From Harenicola maris (GTDB taxonomy: Bacteria > Pseudomonadota > Alphaproteobacteria > Rhodobacterales > Rhodobacteraceae), in NCBI GenBank assembly GCA_018524345.1, contig JADQAZ010000002.1, forward strand, positions 496,001 to 560,000: DNA of 64,000 nt. Direction: 5' to 3'. A model generated the notes under the pieces. It was not told where the DNA came from, made no database searches, and saw only the letters and a program-made list of their open reading frames with translations. This document shows positions 1-8,261 of this stretch, piece by piece. Each line of letters begins with the position of its first letter. Position 1 is the first letter of the stretch. The translations under genes and the position numbers were made by a program.

Positions 1-100
1 TTCTTGGCCCAAAATGGGGCAACTTTTCGATAGGGTTTTGAAAATGCGAGTTAAATCTGCCGGAACTGGGGCAGGGACATGGGCCGGGATCGGGGCCATG

Positions 101-136
101 GGCGGGCGGGCACCGGGGTGCCAGCCGCCTGTTTTT
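101..136 (+). terminator. Putative rho-independent terminator of a gene left of the window
   Basis: The arms GGCGG (101-105) and CCGCC (125-129) enclose an inner hairpin GGCAC/GTGCC, and a TGTTTTT tract follows at 130-136. The T-tract is on the + strand side, so it would end a + strand transcript entering from the left. It lies just past the 3' end of the RTX gene, which runs the other way. Bases 1-100 hold no gene I can support. Confidence 0.5.
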
Positions 137-161
137 AAGGGGGCCGAAGGGGCCGCGCGGG

Positions 162-1454
162 TTAGAGAACGTCGATGACCTCTGCGAGACCCTCGGTGGT
201 GGTCAAGCCGACGAGGTGGATGTAGTTGCCATCGCCGAAGTCAAACAAGACTCTCGTGGTTGTGACTTGGGCAAATTCGTCGACGACCTGATTCATGTCG
301 GTGATGGCCGCGCCGGTGGCATCGACCAGAAGATCGGCATGGATGCGCAAATCATCCTCTGTCAGGTCGAAATCAATGATCACGCTGTTGTCACCGTCAA
401 AGACAAATGTATCGGCACCGCCGCCGCCTACCAAAGCATCGAAGCCTTCGCCGCCGTTGAGCCAGTCATCGCCGGCACCGCCATAGAGAGTGTCATTGCC
501 GCTGTTGCCGATGACAATGTCATTGCCGCCGCCGCCATAGAGGAAATCATTGCCGGAGTTGCCGAAGACGGAATCATTGCCATTGCCGCCGCGCAGCTCG
601 TCATCGCCTTGGCCGCCCTTTATGGTGTCAAAGCCATTGCCGCCGCGCACCACATCATCGCCGAGCCCGGACTCGATGCTGTCAAAACCGGCGCTGCCGT
701 TGATGGTATCATTGCCAAAACCGCCGAAGATCGTGTCTGCGCCGTTGCCGCCTGTGATATCATCATCGCCGCGACCGCCGCCGAGGAAGTCGTTGCCATT
801 GGCCCCGATCAGGGTGTCATTGCCGCGCCCGCCAGAGATCGTATCGGCGCCATTGCCGCCGTTGAGGATGTCGTCGCCGCGTCTGCCGTCCAGATGGTCG
901 GTGCCGTTAAAGCCGCGCAACTCGTCATCGCCGGTGCCGCCAATGAGTGTGTCACTGACATTGGTGCCGGGCAGGTCGAGGTCGACCACGCCGTTGGTGG
1001 CGGAGAAGACCTCTGTGATCATGATGGAGTAGTGGCTGCCGCTGATGCCGTCGATATTGGTGTAATCCATCACGCCGAGATCAACCGAAAGGCCCACATG
1101 GGTTGAAACATCGCTCAGGACATTGGGGCCGTGGACGGGGCTGTCCATTAGTTTGTCATGCAGGGCCTTTACGTCGGCGTAGTAGTTGCCGTCATTGGCC
1201 GTGGTTTCCAGCCCGAGGTTTTCGGCGGGGGTGAAGCCGACGAGGTCAAAGCCGGAGGCATTGACGCGGTCGAGCGGCTGGGTGCCGTTGATGCCTGTGT
1301 GGCTGAAGGTGCCGGTCTCGAACTGCCATTGAGCGTGGTCGAAGGCGGCCTGATTGAGGTTGAGTTCGAGGATCAGGGCGGGAAGCCCCTCTGCTGCGCG
1401 TTCCTCGTTGATTAATTCAAGGAGGTATTGTTCCAGGGCATCTGTCGTGACCAT
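162..1454 (-). CDS. CAP (SCP/PR-1-like) domain protein with RTX calcium-binding repeats
   Basis: 430 aa. Residues ~1-150 form a CAP domain: an LINEERAAEGLPAL start, AFDHAQW, FSHTG, PAENLG and a DSPVHGPNVL segment matching the usual SPxHRxNIL. About 18 glycine/aspartate nonapeptides of the GGxGxDxU type follow (~165-350); these fold as a calcium-binding parallel beta-roll. There is no N-terminal signal peptide. RTX proteins are normally exported by type I secretion through a C-terminal signal, but no type I secretion genes are in the window. ATG start with an AGGAA ribosome site six bases upstream. It diverges from the exopolysaccharide gene at 1764, suggesting a matrix or surface role. That role is inference; the domain calls are firm. 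Confidence 0.88.
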   Translation of the reverse strand: MVTTDALEQYLLELINEERAAEGLPALILELNLNQAAFDHAQWQFETGTFSHTGINGTQPLDRVNASGFDLVGFTPAENLGLETTANDGNYYADVKALHDKLMDSPVHGPNVLSDVSTHVGLSVDLGVMDYTNIDGISGSHYSIMITEVFSATNGVVDLDLPGTNVSDTLIGGTGDDELRGFNGTDHLDGRRGDDILNGGNGADTISGGRGNDTLIGANGNDFLGGGRGDDDITGGNGADTIFGGFGNDTINGSAGFDSIESGLGDDVVRGGNGFDTIKGGQGDDELRGGNGNDSVFGNSGNDFLYGGGGNDIVIGNSGNDTLYGGAGDDWLNGGEGFDALVGGGGADTFVFDGDNSVIIDFDLTEDDLRIHADLLVDATGAAITDMNQVVDEFAQVTTTRVLFDFGDGNYIHLVGLTTTEGLAEVIDVL

Positions 1455-1763
1455 TGAAAATTCCTAAGTCTGTCTGTTTCTATGCGGTGTTGCAGGGAGC
1501 ACCCAGAAATAATTAACGCGGGCGCGGATGCTAAAGACGTAGCGTAAACTTACCAGGTCCGTGCATGAAAGGCGACTTTTTTGCTCTTTCGGCGAAATTC
1601 TGCATGAGCGGCATGCGGTTTTTGTGCGAGCGCAGCATTTAGGTGACATTCCGCGGGCGTTCGCCTGAATAATGGCTTTTGGATTGGTTTGCGCAAGGGA
1701 ATGAATTAAAAGCCCTTTCGACCACCTGAGTCTAAAAATGCGGCACTATATAAGGAGACGGGG
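1455..1763. other. Divergent intergenic region between the RTX gene and the polysaccharide locus
   Basis: 309 bases carrying the promoters of both flanking genes. The ribosome site AAGGAG for the right-hand gene is at 1752-1757. I see no convincing operator, RNA gene or small coding sequence. A single TTAAC half-site lies near 1514, without a partner at CtrA spacing. Confidence 0.5.
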
Positions 1764-3671
1764 TTGTATAGATTTGTGATCTGGCTATCCCGACCCCAGA
1801 AACAGTTGATCCTTCTGCTTGTCGATATGGCGCTTGTGCCGGTGTCGATGCTTGCCACTTTGGTGCTGTTTCCCGGGGCCGTTTCTCAGGGTCTTATCGG
1901 ACAGAAATTCTTCTCTTTGCTGCCCCTGATGGGTCTGATGACGGTTGCGGCGGCGGTGTTTTCCGTGGCCTTGGGCCTGCCTCGGGTCAAGCTGAAGGCC
2001 TATGAGCAGCAGGCGATTTTGCGGACGGTTTGTCTGGCTGTGGTTGTGGGGATCACGGGGGGCGCGATGCTGCCTCTCTTGGCCAGCGGGGTTATTCCGC
2101 CGACCTCCATGGTGATCTTTACCATGGTGCATACGATTTTCACGGTTTCGGCCAAGCTGGGCCTGCGCAACTGGTTGATGCGGATTTACCAGCGCGGGCA
2201 GACGCGGCAGCGGGTGTTGATTTACGGGGCGGGGCAGACCGGTGTGCAGCTGGCTGCGGCGCTGCGGACCGATGATCTTGTTGAGCCTGTCGCCTTTGTG
2301 GATGACAACCAGACCCTGCAGAGCATGATGATCGCGGGCCTGCCTGTTTACTCGCCCAACCGGATTGGCGAACTGGCGAAGGAGGGGGCGATTGACCGTG
2401 TTGTTCTGGCCATGCCCTCCATCAGCCGCCCGAAACAGATCCGTATTTCGCGCAAGTTGAACTCCCTTGGCTGCGAGGTTCGGGCGCTGCCGTCTTTTGC
2501 CTCGCTGGTGGCGGAGGATCACATCCTTGACCGCACGCAGCCTGTCGATCCGGAGGCCTATCTGGGCCGTGACGGGTTGGAGAAGGACCTTGCCGGTCTG
2601 TGCGAGCTTTATGCCGACCGGCCGGTGATGATTACCGGGGCGGGGGGGTCTATCGGCTCCGAGCTGTGCCGTCAGGTCTTGTCTTGTCGTCCGGCCAAGC
2701 TGGTGCTGTTTGATGTGAGCGAATTTGCGCTCTATCAGATCGGGCGCGAGCTGGAGGAGCTTGAGAGCGCGAAGCACACCAAGATTGTGCGGGTTCTTGG
2801 CTCTGTCACCGATGATCGCGCGGTGCGCCGCGCCGTGGCCGAGCACGAGATCAAGGTGATCCTGCATGCGGCGGCCTATAAACATGTGCCTTTGGTAGAG
2901 GATAACCCCCTTGCGGGCCTGTCGAACAATGTGTTCGGGACCAAGATTCTTGCCGAGGCGGCGCGGGACGGGGGCGTGGAGAACTTTGTTTTCGTGTCGA
3001 CCGACAAGGCCGTGCGCCCGACCAATGTGATGGGCGCGTCAAAGCGTCTGGCGGAATTGGTGGTGCAGGATATGGCCTCGCGCTCTGAAGGGACGCGGTT
3101 TTCTATTGTGCGCTTTGGCAATGTTCTGGGGTCCTCCGGCTCTGTCATTCCGTTGTTTGAGGAGCAGATCGCCCGCGGCGGACCTGTGACCCTGACCCAT
3201 TCCGAGGTGACGCGCTATTTCATGACCATCGGCGAAGCGGCGCGTTTGGTTCTGCTGGCTGGGAGCTTTGCCTCTGGCGGGGATGTCTTTGTTCTGGATA
3301 TGGGCCAGCCGGTGCAGATCCGCGAATTGGCGCGGCAGATGATCGAGAGCGCGGGTTATTCCGTGAAGGACAACAGCAATCCCGATGGTGATATCGAGAT
3401 TACGATCACCGGCCTGCGCCCGGGGGAGAAGCTGCATGAGGAACTGACCTCCAAGGGCCGGTTGTCGGGCACGCAGCATCCCAAGATCATGCATGCGCAG
3501 GAGGATATCCTCTCGCAGATCGAGGTGGCCACTGCGTTGAAATCCCTGCGGACGGCGATTGATACCAATGACACAGAGGCGGGCCGCGCGACCATTCGCC
3601 GTTGGGTGGAGGGGTTCAAACCCTATGCCACCACCGAGGCCGTCATCGACGTGCCGGAGCGCAGCCTTTAG
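1764..3671 (+). CDS. Membrane-anchored nucleoside-diphosphate-sugar dehydratase (CapD/WbpM/PglF family)
   Basis: 635 aa, the usual length of the long membrane form. Residues ~10-130 hold four hydrophobic helices, followed by a first Rossmann-like domain (VLIYGAGQTG) and then the catalytic SDR domain starting ITGAGGSIGSE. The active site has Met423 and Lys427 in NVMGASK, the MxxxK arrangement of this family in place of YxxxK. Enzymes of this family act on UDP-GlcNAc-type sugars as 4,6-dehydratases at the cytoplasmic membrane, making amino-sugar precursors. The start is TTG, supported by AAGGAG six bases upstream. Its TAG stop overlaps the TAA of the convergent glycosyltransferase. Confidence 0.88.
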   Translation: MYRFVIWLSRPQKQLILLLVDMALVPVSMLATLVLFPGAVSQGLIGQKFFSLLPLMGLMTVAAAVFSVALGLPRVKLKAYEQQAILRTVCLAVVVGITGGAMLPLLASGVIPPTSMVIFTMVHTIFTVSAKLGLRNWLMRIYQRGQTRQRVLIYGAGQTGVQLAAALRTDDLVEPVAFVDDNQTLQSMMIAGLPVYSPNRIGELAKEGAIDRVVLAMPSISRPKQIRISRKLNSLGCEVRALPSFASLVAEDHILDRTQPVDPEAYLGRDGLEKDLAGLCELYADRPVMITGAGGSIGSELCRQVLSCRPAKLVLFDVSEFALYQIGRELEELESAKHTKIVRVLGSVTDDRAVRRAVAEHEIKVILHAAAYKHVPLVEDNPLAGLSNNVFGTKILAEAARDGGVENFVFVSTDKAVRPTNVMGASKRLAELVVQDMASRSEGTRFSIVRFGNVLGSSGSVIPLFEEQIARGGPVTLTHSEVTRYFMTIGEAARLVLLAGSFASGGDVFVLDMGQPVQIRELARQMIESAGYSVKDNSNPDGDIEITITGLRPGEKLHEELTSKGRLSGTQHPKIMHAQEDILSQIEVATALKSLRTAIDTNDTEAGRATIRRWVEGFKPYATTEAVIDVPERSL

Positions 3672-4627
3672 GCCGCGCCTTGCGGCGGGGTGAGGGCGAA
3701 GACCTCTGCCGATGTTTCCAGACCAGAGCGGGCGGGGCCCGTAGTGATGCCGAGGACCCTTTCGATGGCCTCCGGCGCTGTGCAGTTTTGCGCGGCCATG
3801 AAGGCGCGTGTTTCGCGCAGTTTGCAATCCACCAAGTAGCGATACCAGAACCCCTGTAGCACGTGGAACGAGCGTGCCTCTGGCCCGTCGAGAAAGCCGC
3901 CCCGCAGGATGTAGCGATAGAGGAAATAGGCGAGGGCGCGGCTGCCGGAGGGGAGGCGGGCGTAGACCTTGGTTTTGAGCCAGCGGCGGGCGGTGGCGCG
4001 GCGGGCGGCGCCTTGGCCCTGCGGCGTCATTTCGGGGGCAAAGCCGTGTTCGGCATTGAGGATATCCACGACCTCCAGCCCCGCGTAGCGGTTGTGTTTC
4101 TCGATCCACCAGGACAGGGGGCGGTGGTTGTCGTCGATCAGGGTGCCTTTGAACTGCGCGATCAGCCCGTTGGTTTGCATGTGCTCGTCCATCCAGCGGC
4201 TTTCGCAGCGGGCCTTGCCGGCGCGGAACAGGCGCAGGATCGGCATGGGGTAGAGGCCGCCGCGGCGCACCGGCTCCCCCATAAAATGGAGGCAGCGGGG
4301 GATGTAGATGCCATGGACGCTGGCCGGTTGGCGGGGGAGGTTTGTGTTTATCTCCTTTATCAGGGCATCGGAGAGGTATTCATCCGCATCGAGGCGTAGG
4401 ATCCATCCGGCCTTGGGGCCGAGGACATCCAGCGCCCAGTTGATCTGATCCGCGTGGGTGGTGAAGGGGTGTTTGAGCACCACGGCCCCTGCGGCGCGGG
4501 CGATGGCGCGGGTGGCGTCGGTGGAGCCGCTGTCGACGACGATGACCCGTTTGGCCACCCGCGCGGCGGAGGCCACGGCGCGGGCGATGTGCAGGGCCTC
4601 GTTATGGGTGAGGATCAGGGCGATCAT
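3668..4627 (-). CDS. Family 2 glycosyltransferase
   Basis: 319 aa from ATG at 4627. It opens with LILTHNEALHI and has VVDSGSTDAT and LRLDADEYL, the GT-A nucleotide-binding and DXD-type motifs of GT2 enzymes. The C-terminal part (YFLYRYILRGGFLDG) resembles the WaaE/KdtX-like branch. It probably adds one sugar of the repeat unit on the cytoplasmic face; donor and acceptor cannot be read from the sequence. Its ATG overlaps the stop of the upstream acetyltransferase (ATGA), so the two are translationally coupled. It is the last gene of a tightly packed minus-strand run beginning at the flippase. Confidence 0.85.
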   Translation of the reverse strand: MIALILTHNEALHIARAVASAARVAKRVIVVDSGSTDATRAIARAAGAVVLKHPFTTHADQINWALDVLGPKAGWILRLDADEYLSDALIKEINTNLPRQPASVHGIYIPRCLHFMGEPVRRGGLYPMPILRLFRAGKARCESRWMDEHMQTNGLIAQFKGTLIDDNHRPLSWWIEKHNRYAGLEVVDILNAEHGFAPEMTPQGQGAARRATARRWLKTKVYARLPSGSRALAYFLYRYILRGGFLDGPEARSFHVLQGFWYRYLVDCKLRETRAFMAAQNCTAPEAIERVLGITTGPARSGLETSAEVFALTPPQGAA

Positions 4628-5175
4628 TGGGTGGCATCCGTATGGCCGATGACGCGGGCGGGGTTGCCCGCGACGATGCAGCCTGCGCCGGGGCTGCGCA
4701 TGACCACGGCGCGCGCGCCTGCGATACTGCCGATGCCGAGGGTCACGCCGGGGCCGATGAAAGCATCGGCGCAGACCCATGCATCCGCCCCGATCATCAC
4801 CGGCGGGCGCAGCAGCGGGCGGGCGGGGTCGCGCCAGTCGTGGGTTCCGGCGCAGAGATGTGCGCCTTGGCTGACCGTGGCGCGGGGGCCGATGGTGATC
4901 GGGCCGAGGGCATAGAGGAGCGCGCCTGCGCCGACGGCGCATTCCTCGCCCAGTGTTAGGTTCCACGGCATGGTGATGCAGGCCGTGGGGTCAATGCGCG
5001 CGCCGCCGCCGACGCGGGCGCCGAAAAGGCGCAGCAGGGCGCGGCGCAGGCCCCATGCCGGACGCGGCGAGAGCCGGAACAGCGGGTGCGCCAGCGCCCA
5101 GCCGATCCGGCCCCATTGTTGGCGCGGGGAATAGGGGCGCATGGCGCGGTTGGTTTTGACCCAGCTTTGATCCAT
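4624..5175 (-). CDS. WcaF-like hexapeptide-repeat acetyltransferase
   Basis: 183 aa starting MDQSWVKTNR. After ~50 residues it has left-handed beta-helix hexapeptides (IDPTACITMPWNL, VGAGALLYAL, ITIGPRATVS) and a histidine in CAGTHDWRDPARPL, as in WcaF/CysE-type O-acetyltransferases of colanic-acid-like pathways. It ends with the usual AGNPARVIG. It would transfer acetyl from acetyl-CoA to a sugar of the polysaccharide or its lipid-linked precursor. The start codon overlaps the stop of the GT4 gene by one base, and its stop overlaps the next start by four. A long alternative reading upstream in the same frame runs antisense through the GT4 gene and is not real. Confidence 0.85.
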   Translation of the reverse strand: MDQSWVKTNRAMRPYSPRQQWGRIGWALAHPLFRLSPRPAWGLRRALLRLFGARVGGGARIDPTACITMPWNLTLGEECAVGAGALLYALGPITIGPRATVSQGAHLCAGTHDWRDPARPLLRPPVMIGADAWVCADAFIGPGVTLGIGSIAGARAVVMRSPGAGCIVAGNPARVIGHTDATQ

Positions 5176-6272
5176 CACGCCACCAGCATTTCGGGCGGGC
5201 AGAGCCCGGCGTAGAGGGCGGCGAAGCGCTGTGTCATGGCCTCCGGCGCGTAGCTCTGTGCGATCCAGCGGCGGCCGCGTTGGCCCATTTCGGCAAGGTC
5301 CTGTGCGGCGAGATCGGTGATGGCGCGGGCGAGGGCGCTGCTGTCTCCGGGGGGGATCAGCGCGCCGCAGCCCTGTGCGATCACGCCCTGCCACGGGGTT
5401 GCTGTGGTGGTGACGACGGGGCGGCCATGGGCGAGGGCCTCTGCCACCACGATGCCGAAGTTTTCGGAGGCGGAGGGGAGGACGAAGATGTCGGCCTTGG
5501 CGAAGGCCTCGGCCTTGGCCGCGCCCTCCACATGGCCATGAAGGCGGATGCGGGGGGAGCGGGCGGCGACCTGCGCGAGGCGCTCGGCCTCTGGCCCGGT
5601 GCCGTAGATATCGAGGGTGACGTTTTGCGGCAGGTGGGACATGGCAGCCAGAAGGGTCGTCAGCCCCTTTTTCGCGTGCAGCCGGCTGAGGAACATCAGC
5701 CGCAGCCCCTTGCCCCGTATCAGGGGGGCGGGATCGGCGGGGAGGGGGACGGAGTTGGGAATGATGCAGGGCAACCCGCGGGGCAGGTTGGGGGCGCTTG
5801 CGTGGGCCTCTGCCTCTGCCGTGACATGGAGGACGCAGCCTTGGGGCATGAGGGCGTTTGCCGCGGCCTCGAAGGCGTGTTTGGCGTGTTTGTTCGGGCT
5901 GTCCGGCCAGTCCTGCGTGGCCTGCACCGCGCCGCGCAGGGACCAGACCACGGGGCGGTGCATCACGCGGGCCATGGCCAGCACCGGCAGGGTCGGGAAG
6001 CTGTAGGTGCCTGTCAGGTGGACCACATCGGCCCAGCCCATTGCGGCGGGCAGGCGGGCCAGAAGGCCGGTTGCGCCGCGGGTGTAATCGACGTGGTAGG
6101 GCAGGCTGGCGCGTTTGCGGGGCTGCCCCGCCGGGGCCATGTCGGTTGTCAGCACGCGCAGGGTGACGCCGGGCAGGGCGGCGACGCCGTCGCAGATCGC
6201 CTTGGTCGACCAGATCGGGCCGCCCCATCCGGTGTTGGGGAAAAAGCTGGGAATGACGTGGAGGATGCGCAT
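5175..6272 (-). CDS. Family 4 glycosyltransferase
   Basis: 365 aa, GT-B fold. The N-terminal domain begins MRILHVIPSFFP with the glycine-rich NTGWGGPI. The C-terminal donor domain has LRLMFLSRLHAKKGL, DIYGTGPEAERL and the E-x7-E signature in SENFGIVVAEAL, as in retaining GT4 enzymes. It transfers a sugar from a nucleotide donor during repeat-unit assembly in the cytoplasm; specificity is unknown. It is one base from the upstream acetyltransferase gene and overlaps the downstream one, so it belongs to the minus-strand polysaccharide operon. Confidence 0.87.
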   Translation of the reverse strand: MRILHVIPSFFPNTGWGGPIWSTKAICDGVAALPGVTLRVLTTDMAPAGQPRKRASLPYHVDYTRGATGLLARLPAAMGWADVVHLTGTYSFPTLPVLAMARVMHRPVVWSLRGAVQATQDWPDSPNKHAKHAFEAAANALMPQGCVLHVTAEAEAHASAPNLPRGLPCIIPNSVPLPADPAPLIRGKGLRLMFLSRLHAKKGLTTLLAAMSHLPQNVTLDIYGTGPEAERLAQVAARSPRIRLHGHVEGAAKAEAFAKADIFVLPSASENFGIVVAEALAHGRPVVTTTATPWQGVIAQGCGALIPPGDSSALARAITDLAAQDLAEMGQRGRRWIAQSYAPEAMTQRFAALYAGLCPPEMLVA

Positions 6273-6273
6273 G

Positions 6274-6852
6274 TCAGGCCACCTGCTTGGCTATGGTGTC
6301 AGTGGTGCCGATGATGCGGGCGGGGTTTCCCGCCACCACGGCCCCCGCAGGCACATCGCGGGTGACCACGGCGCCTGCGCCGATCACTGCATCTGCGCCG
6401 ATGTTTTGGCATTGCGGCAGGATCATCGCCCGCGTGCCGATCCATGCCCGGGCGCCGATGACCTTGGGCATCGGGCGGGGGGCGGAGCGGGGGTCCCTCC
6501 CGTGGTCATGGGTGCTGATGATCGCCTCGGCGGAGATCAGGGCGTGGTGTTCGATGGTCAGCCCGCCGGTCATGTCGAGGGTGACGTCTGCGTTGATATG
6601 GACGCCGTCCATGAGGGTGAGGCTGCCGGTGCCCCCCTCATCCGCCGCGCTCACGCCCTGTGCGAGGAAGCAATCCGCGCCGATATGCACCCGCCCCGGC
6701 GGCGTCAGGGAGACGCGGCGATAGATGCGGGTGCCCCTGCCCATCTGGGCGAGGCAGGCGCGGTGCATGAGGGTTGCGCCCCTGTTGCGGGCGCGCCGCC
6801 AGCCTGCGCCGATGGCCCATAGGAACAGGGAAAGGGGTGAGTGATCAGACAT
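6274..6852 (-). CDS. Hexapeptide-repeat acyltransferase
   Basis: 192 aa from ATG at 6852 ([10 protein letters not shown]). It has left-handed beta-helix repeats from ~60 onward ([32 protein letters not shown]), a catalytic-type histidine in [11 protein letters not shown], and the closing AGNPARIIG. This is a second sugar O-acetyltransferase next to the WcaF-like one, so the polymer may be acetylated at two positions. Its first 8 bases overlap the end of the polymerase gene. A longer reading from 6894 runs into the polymerase gene and looks unlikely. Confidence 0.83.
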   Translation of the reverse strand: MSDHSPLSLFLWAIGAGWRRARNRGATLMHRACLAQMGRGTRIYRRVSLTPPGRVHIGADCFLAQGVSAADEGGTGSLTLMDGVHINADVTLDMTGGLTIEHHALISAEAIISTHDHGRDPRSAPRPMPKVIGARAWIGTRAMILPQCQNIGADAVIGAGAVVTRDVPAGAVVAGNPARIIGTTDTIAKQVA

Positions 6853-8257
6853 GGCGGGGCGACTCCGGCGGGAGCAGTCCCGCCCCTTTAGCAAACCTGT
6901 TTCTGGTTAATCCTTGGTTAATCGGGCTGGTATTCTGCGGTGAGGCATAGCGCGGGCAGAAGAGCCAGATGAGCGGCACGGCGAGGACAAGCTGTGCCAT
7001 GGCGCCGACGAGGAAGCTGCTGAAGGAGGATTGCAGGGTGGCCTGCACGAAGGGATAGACGAAGAGCGGATAGAACGCCCACCCCGCAAAGCGGAGGCAG
7101 GCGCGCAGGCGCAGGGTGGCGTCCTCTATCAGTCTGTAGGCCGCGCCGAGGGGCAGGCCGATGAGGAGCCCGGCCCAGCCGAAGTTGATAAAGGCCTCCC
7201 CCGGGCCGGTGACGTTATAGGCCCCGCCCGTCGCCAGCCCGAGGATGTCACGTTTGAAATACACGCCAAGGTCGATCGCCGGTTTGTCCGGCCAGAAGCC
7301 TCGGGGGATCCAGCCATAGGCCCACCACAGGTAGCTGGACCCGTAGAGGTGTTGGTCCGGCGTCATCCGGTCTGTCAGCATGACGGAGGCGTTCCAGTCG
7401 AGAAAATAGGTGGAGCCCGCGACCTGACGCCAGAGGTCCGCGAGGGGGGAGCTGCCGTCCTCTCCCAGTCGCAGGCCGGTCATGACGGCGGCGAGCCAGC
7501 CGACCAGCAGCATCGCCGCCCCCGCCAGCAGCCAGAGCCGCAGGGAAACGCGGGTGCCGGTGATCAGGACGGTGATGAAGGTATAGGCGAAGAGTTCCAC
7601 CAGTTCGAAACGGTCGCCCGAGACCAGCGCCACGGCGAGGAGCAGCAGGCCGAGCGTTGCGGCGAGGGCCGTGGAGGCGGCGTCGCGGGTCGTCAGGGCA
7701 TGGGCGAGGATCAGGACGAAGGCGAGGCGGGGCAGGAAGAAGAAGGTTTTGATCCCTGCGAGGGTGCTGCCGACGCCGCGTTCGTTGACGTTGATCTGTT
7801 TGGAGGTGTTAACCTCGGTCAGGCTGGCGAGGTTGAGGCCAAGGCCGCCGCGCGCCTTGGCGATGAGGGCGATGGTCATGAGGGCGGTCAGGACCGCCAG
7901 CGCCGCGAGGGGCCAGCGCCAGCGCAGTCCGGGGGCCGAGGCCGAGATCACCCCGGCGGGGTGGCGCAGGCGCAGGCGCGGCAGGCTGAGGGTATAGCCG
8001 AGGCAGATCATCGCGATGAAACCCGCAAGATAGGCCGCGCCGCGCAGGGGCGCGCCTTCGGCCGAGGTATGGCGGGTGTAGAAGGCGAGGCCCGGGTCAA
8101 AGCCATAGGCCAGCGCCTTGAGCAGGAAGCCGAAGCCCGCGAACCATGCCACCAGATGCAGGGGGGAGACCCAAGGCAGCCTGCCGTAGGCCTGGCCAAG
8201 GCCCCAAGGCAGCGCGACGGAGGCGAAGGCCAGAGCGAGGATCATGGTTTGGTCCAT
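6845..8257 (-). CDS. O-antigen/exopolysaccharide polymerase-like membrane protein (Wzy type)
   Basis: 470 aa with about ten to eleven hydrophobic helices. It has no enzymatic signature, but a large extracytoplasmic loop (~270-370) contains [32 protein letters not shown] and [17 protein letters not shown]. That arrangement is typical of the oligosaccharide repeat-unit polymerase family. It would join lipid-linked repeat units at the periplasmic face after Wzx export. It follows the flippase by four bases and overlaps the acetyltransferase by eight. Polymerases diverge strongly, so the family rests on topology and context. Confidence 0.75.
   Translation of the reverse strand: MDQTMILALAFASVALPWGLGQAYGRLPWVSPLHLVAWFAGFGFLLKALAYGFDPGLAFYTRHTSAEGAPLRGAAYLAGFIAMICLGYTLSLPRLRLRHPAGVISASAPGLRWRWPLAALAVLTALMTIALIAKARGGLGLNLASLTEVNTSKQINVNERGVGSTLAGIKTFFFLPRLAFVLILAHALTTRDAASTALAATLGLLLLAVALVSGDRFELVELFAYTFITVLITGTRVSLRLWLLAGAAMLLVGWLAAVMTGLRLGEDGSSPLADLWRQVAGSTYFLDWNASVMLTDRMTPDQHLYGSSYLWWAYGWIPRGFWPDKPAIDLGVYFKRDILGLATGGAYNVTGPGEAFINFGWAGLLIGLPLGAAYRLIEDATLRLRACLRFAGWAFYPLFVYPFVQATLQSSFSSFLVGAMAQLVLAVPLIWLFCPRYASPQNTSPINQGLTRNRFAKGAGLLPPESPRHV
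6907..6921. promoter_or_regulatory. CtrA-like box (TTAA-N7-TTAA) inside the 3' end of the polymerase gene
   Basis: TTAA at 6907-6910, seven bases, then TTAA at 6918-6921, with the right half reading GTTAA. It lies 55-70 bases upstream of the acetyltransferase start at 6852. It is within coding sequence and could be chance, so this is a weak call. Confidence 0.3.
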
Positions 8258-8261
8258 CGGG

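Noticed and set aside
560-1000. Regular DNA periodicity that might suggest a CRISPR or tandem repeat array
   Set aside because: The 27-base period is in frame and encodes RTX nonapeptides. The units are diverged, with no spacers.
216-1106. A + strand open frame encoding Ala/Ile/Val-rich periodic protein
   Set aside because: It is the antisense shadow of the RTX repeats; the periodicity comes from the nonapeptide codons.
1464-1649. A 61-codon minus-strand open frame upstream of the RTX gene
   Set aside because: No ribosome site or domain; it lies in the divergent promoter region.
4624-6228. A long Arg/Pro-rich N-terminal extension of the WcaF-like acetyltransferase
   Set aside because: The extension is antisense-free but out of frame with the GT4 gene on the same strand, has no ribosome site, and the short start gives a complete family protein.
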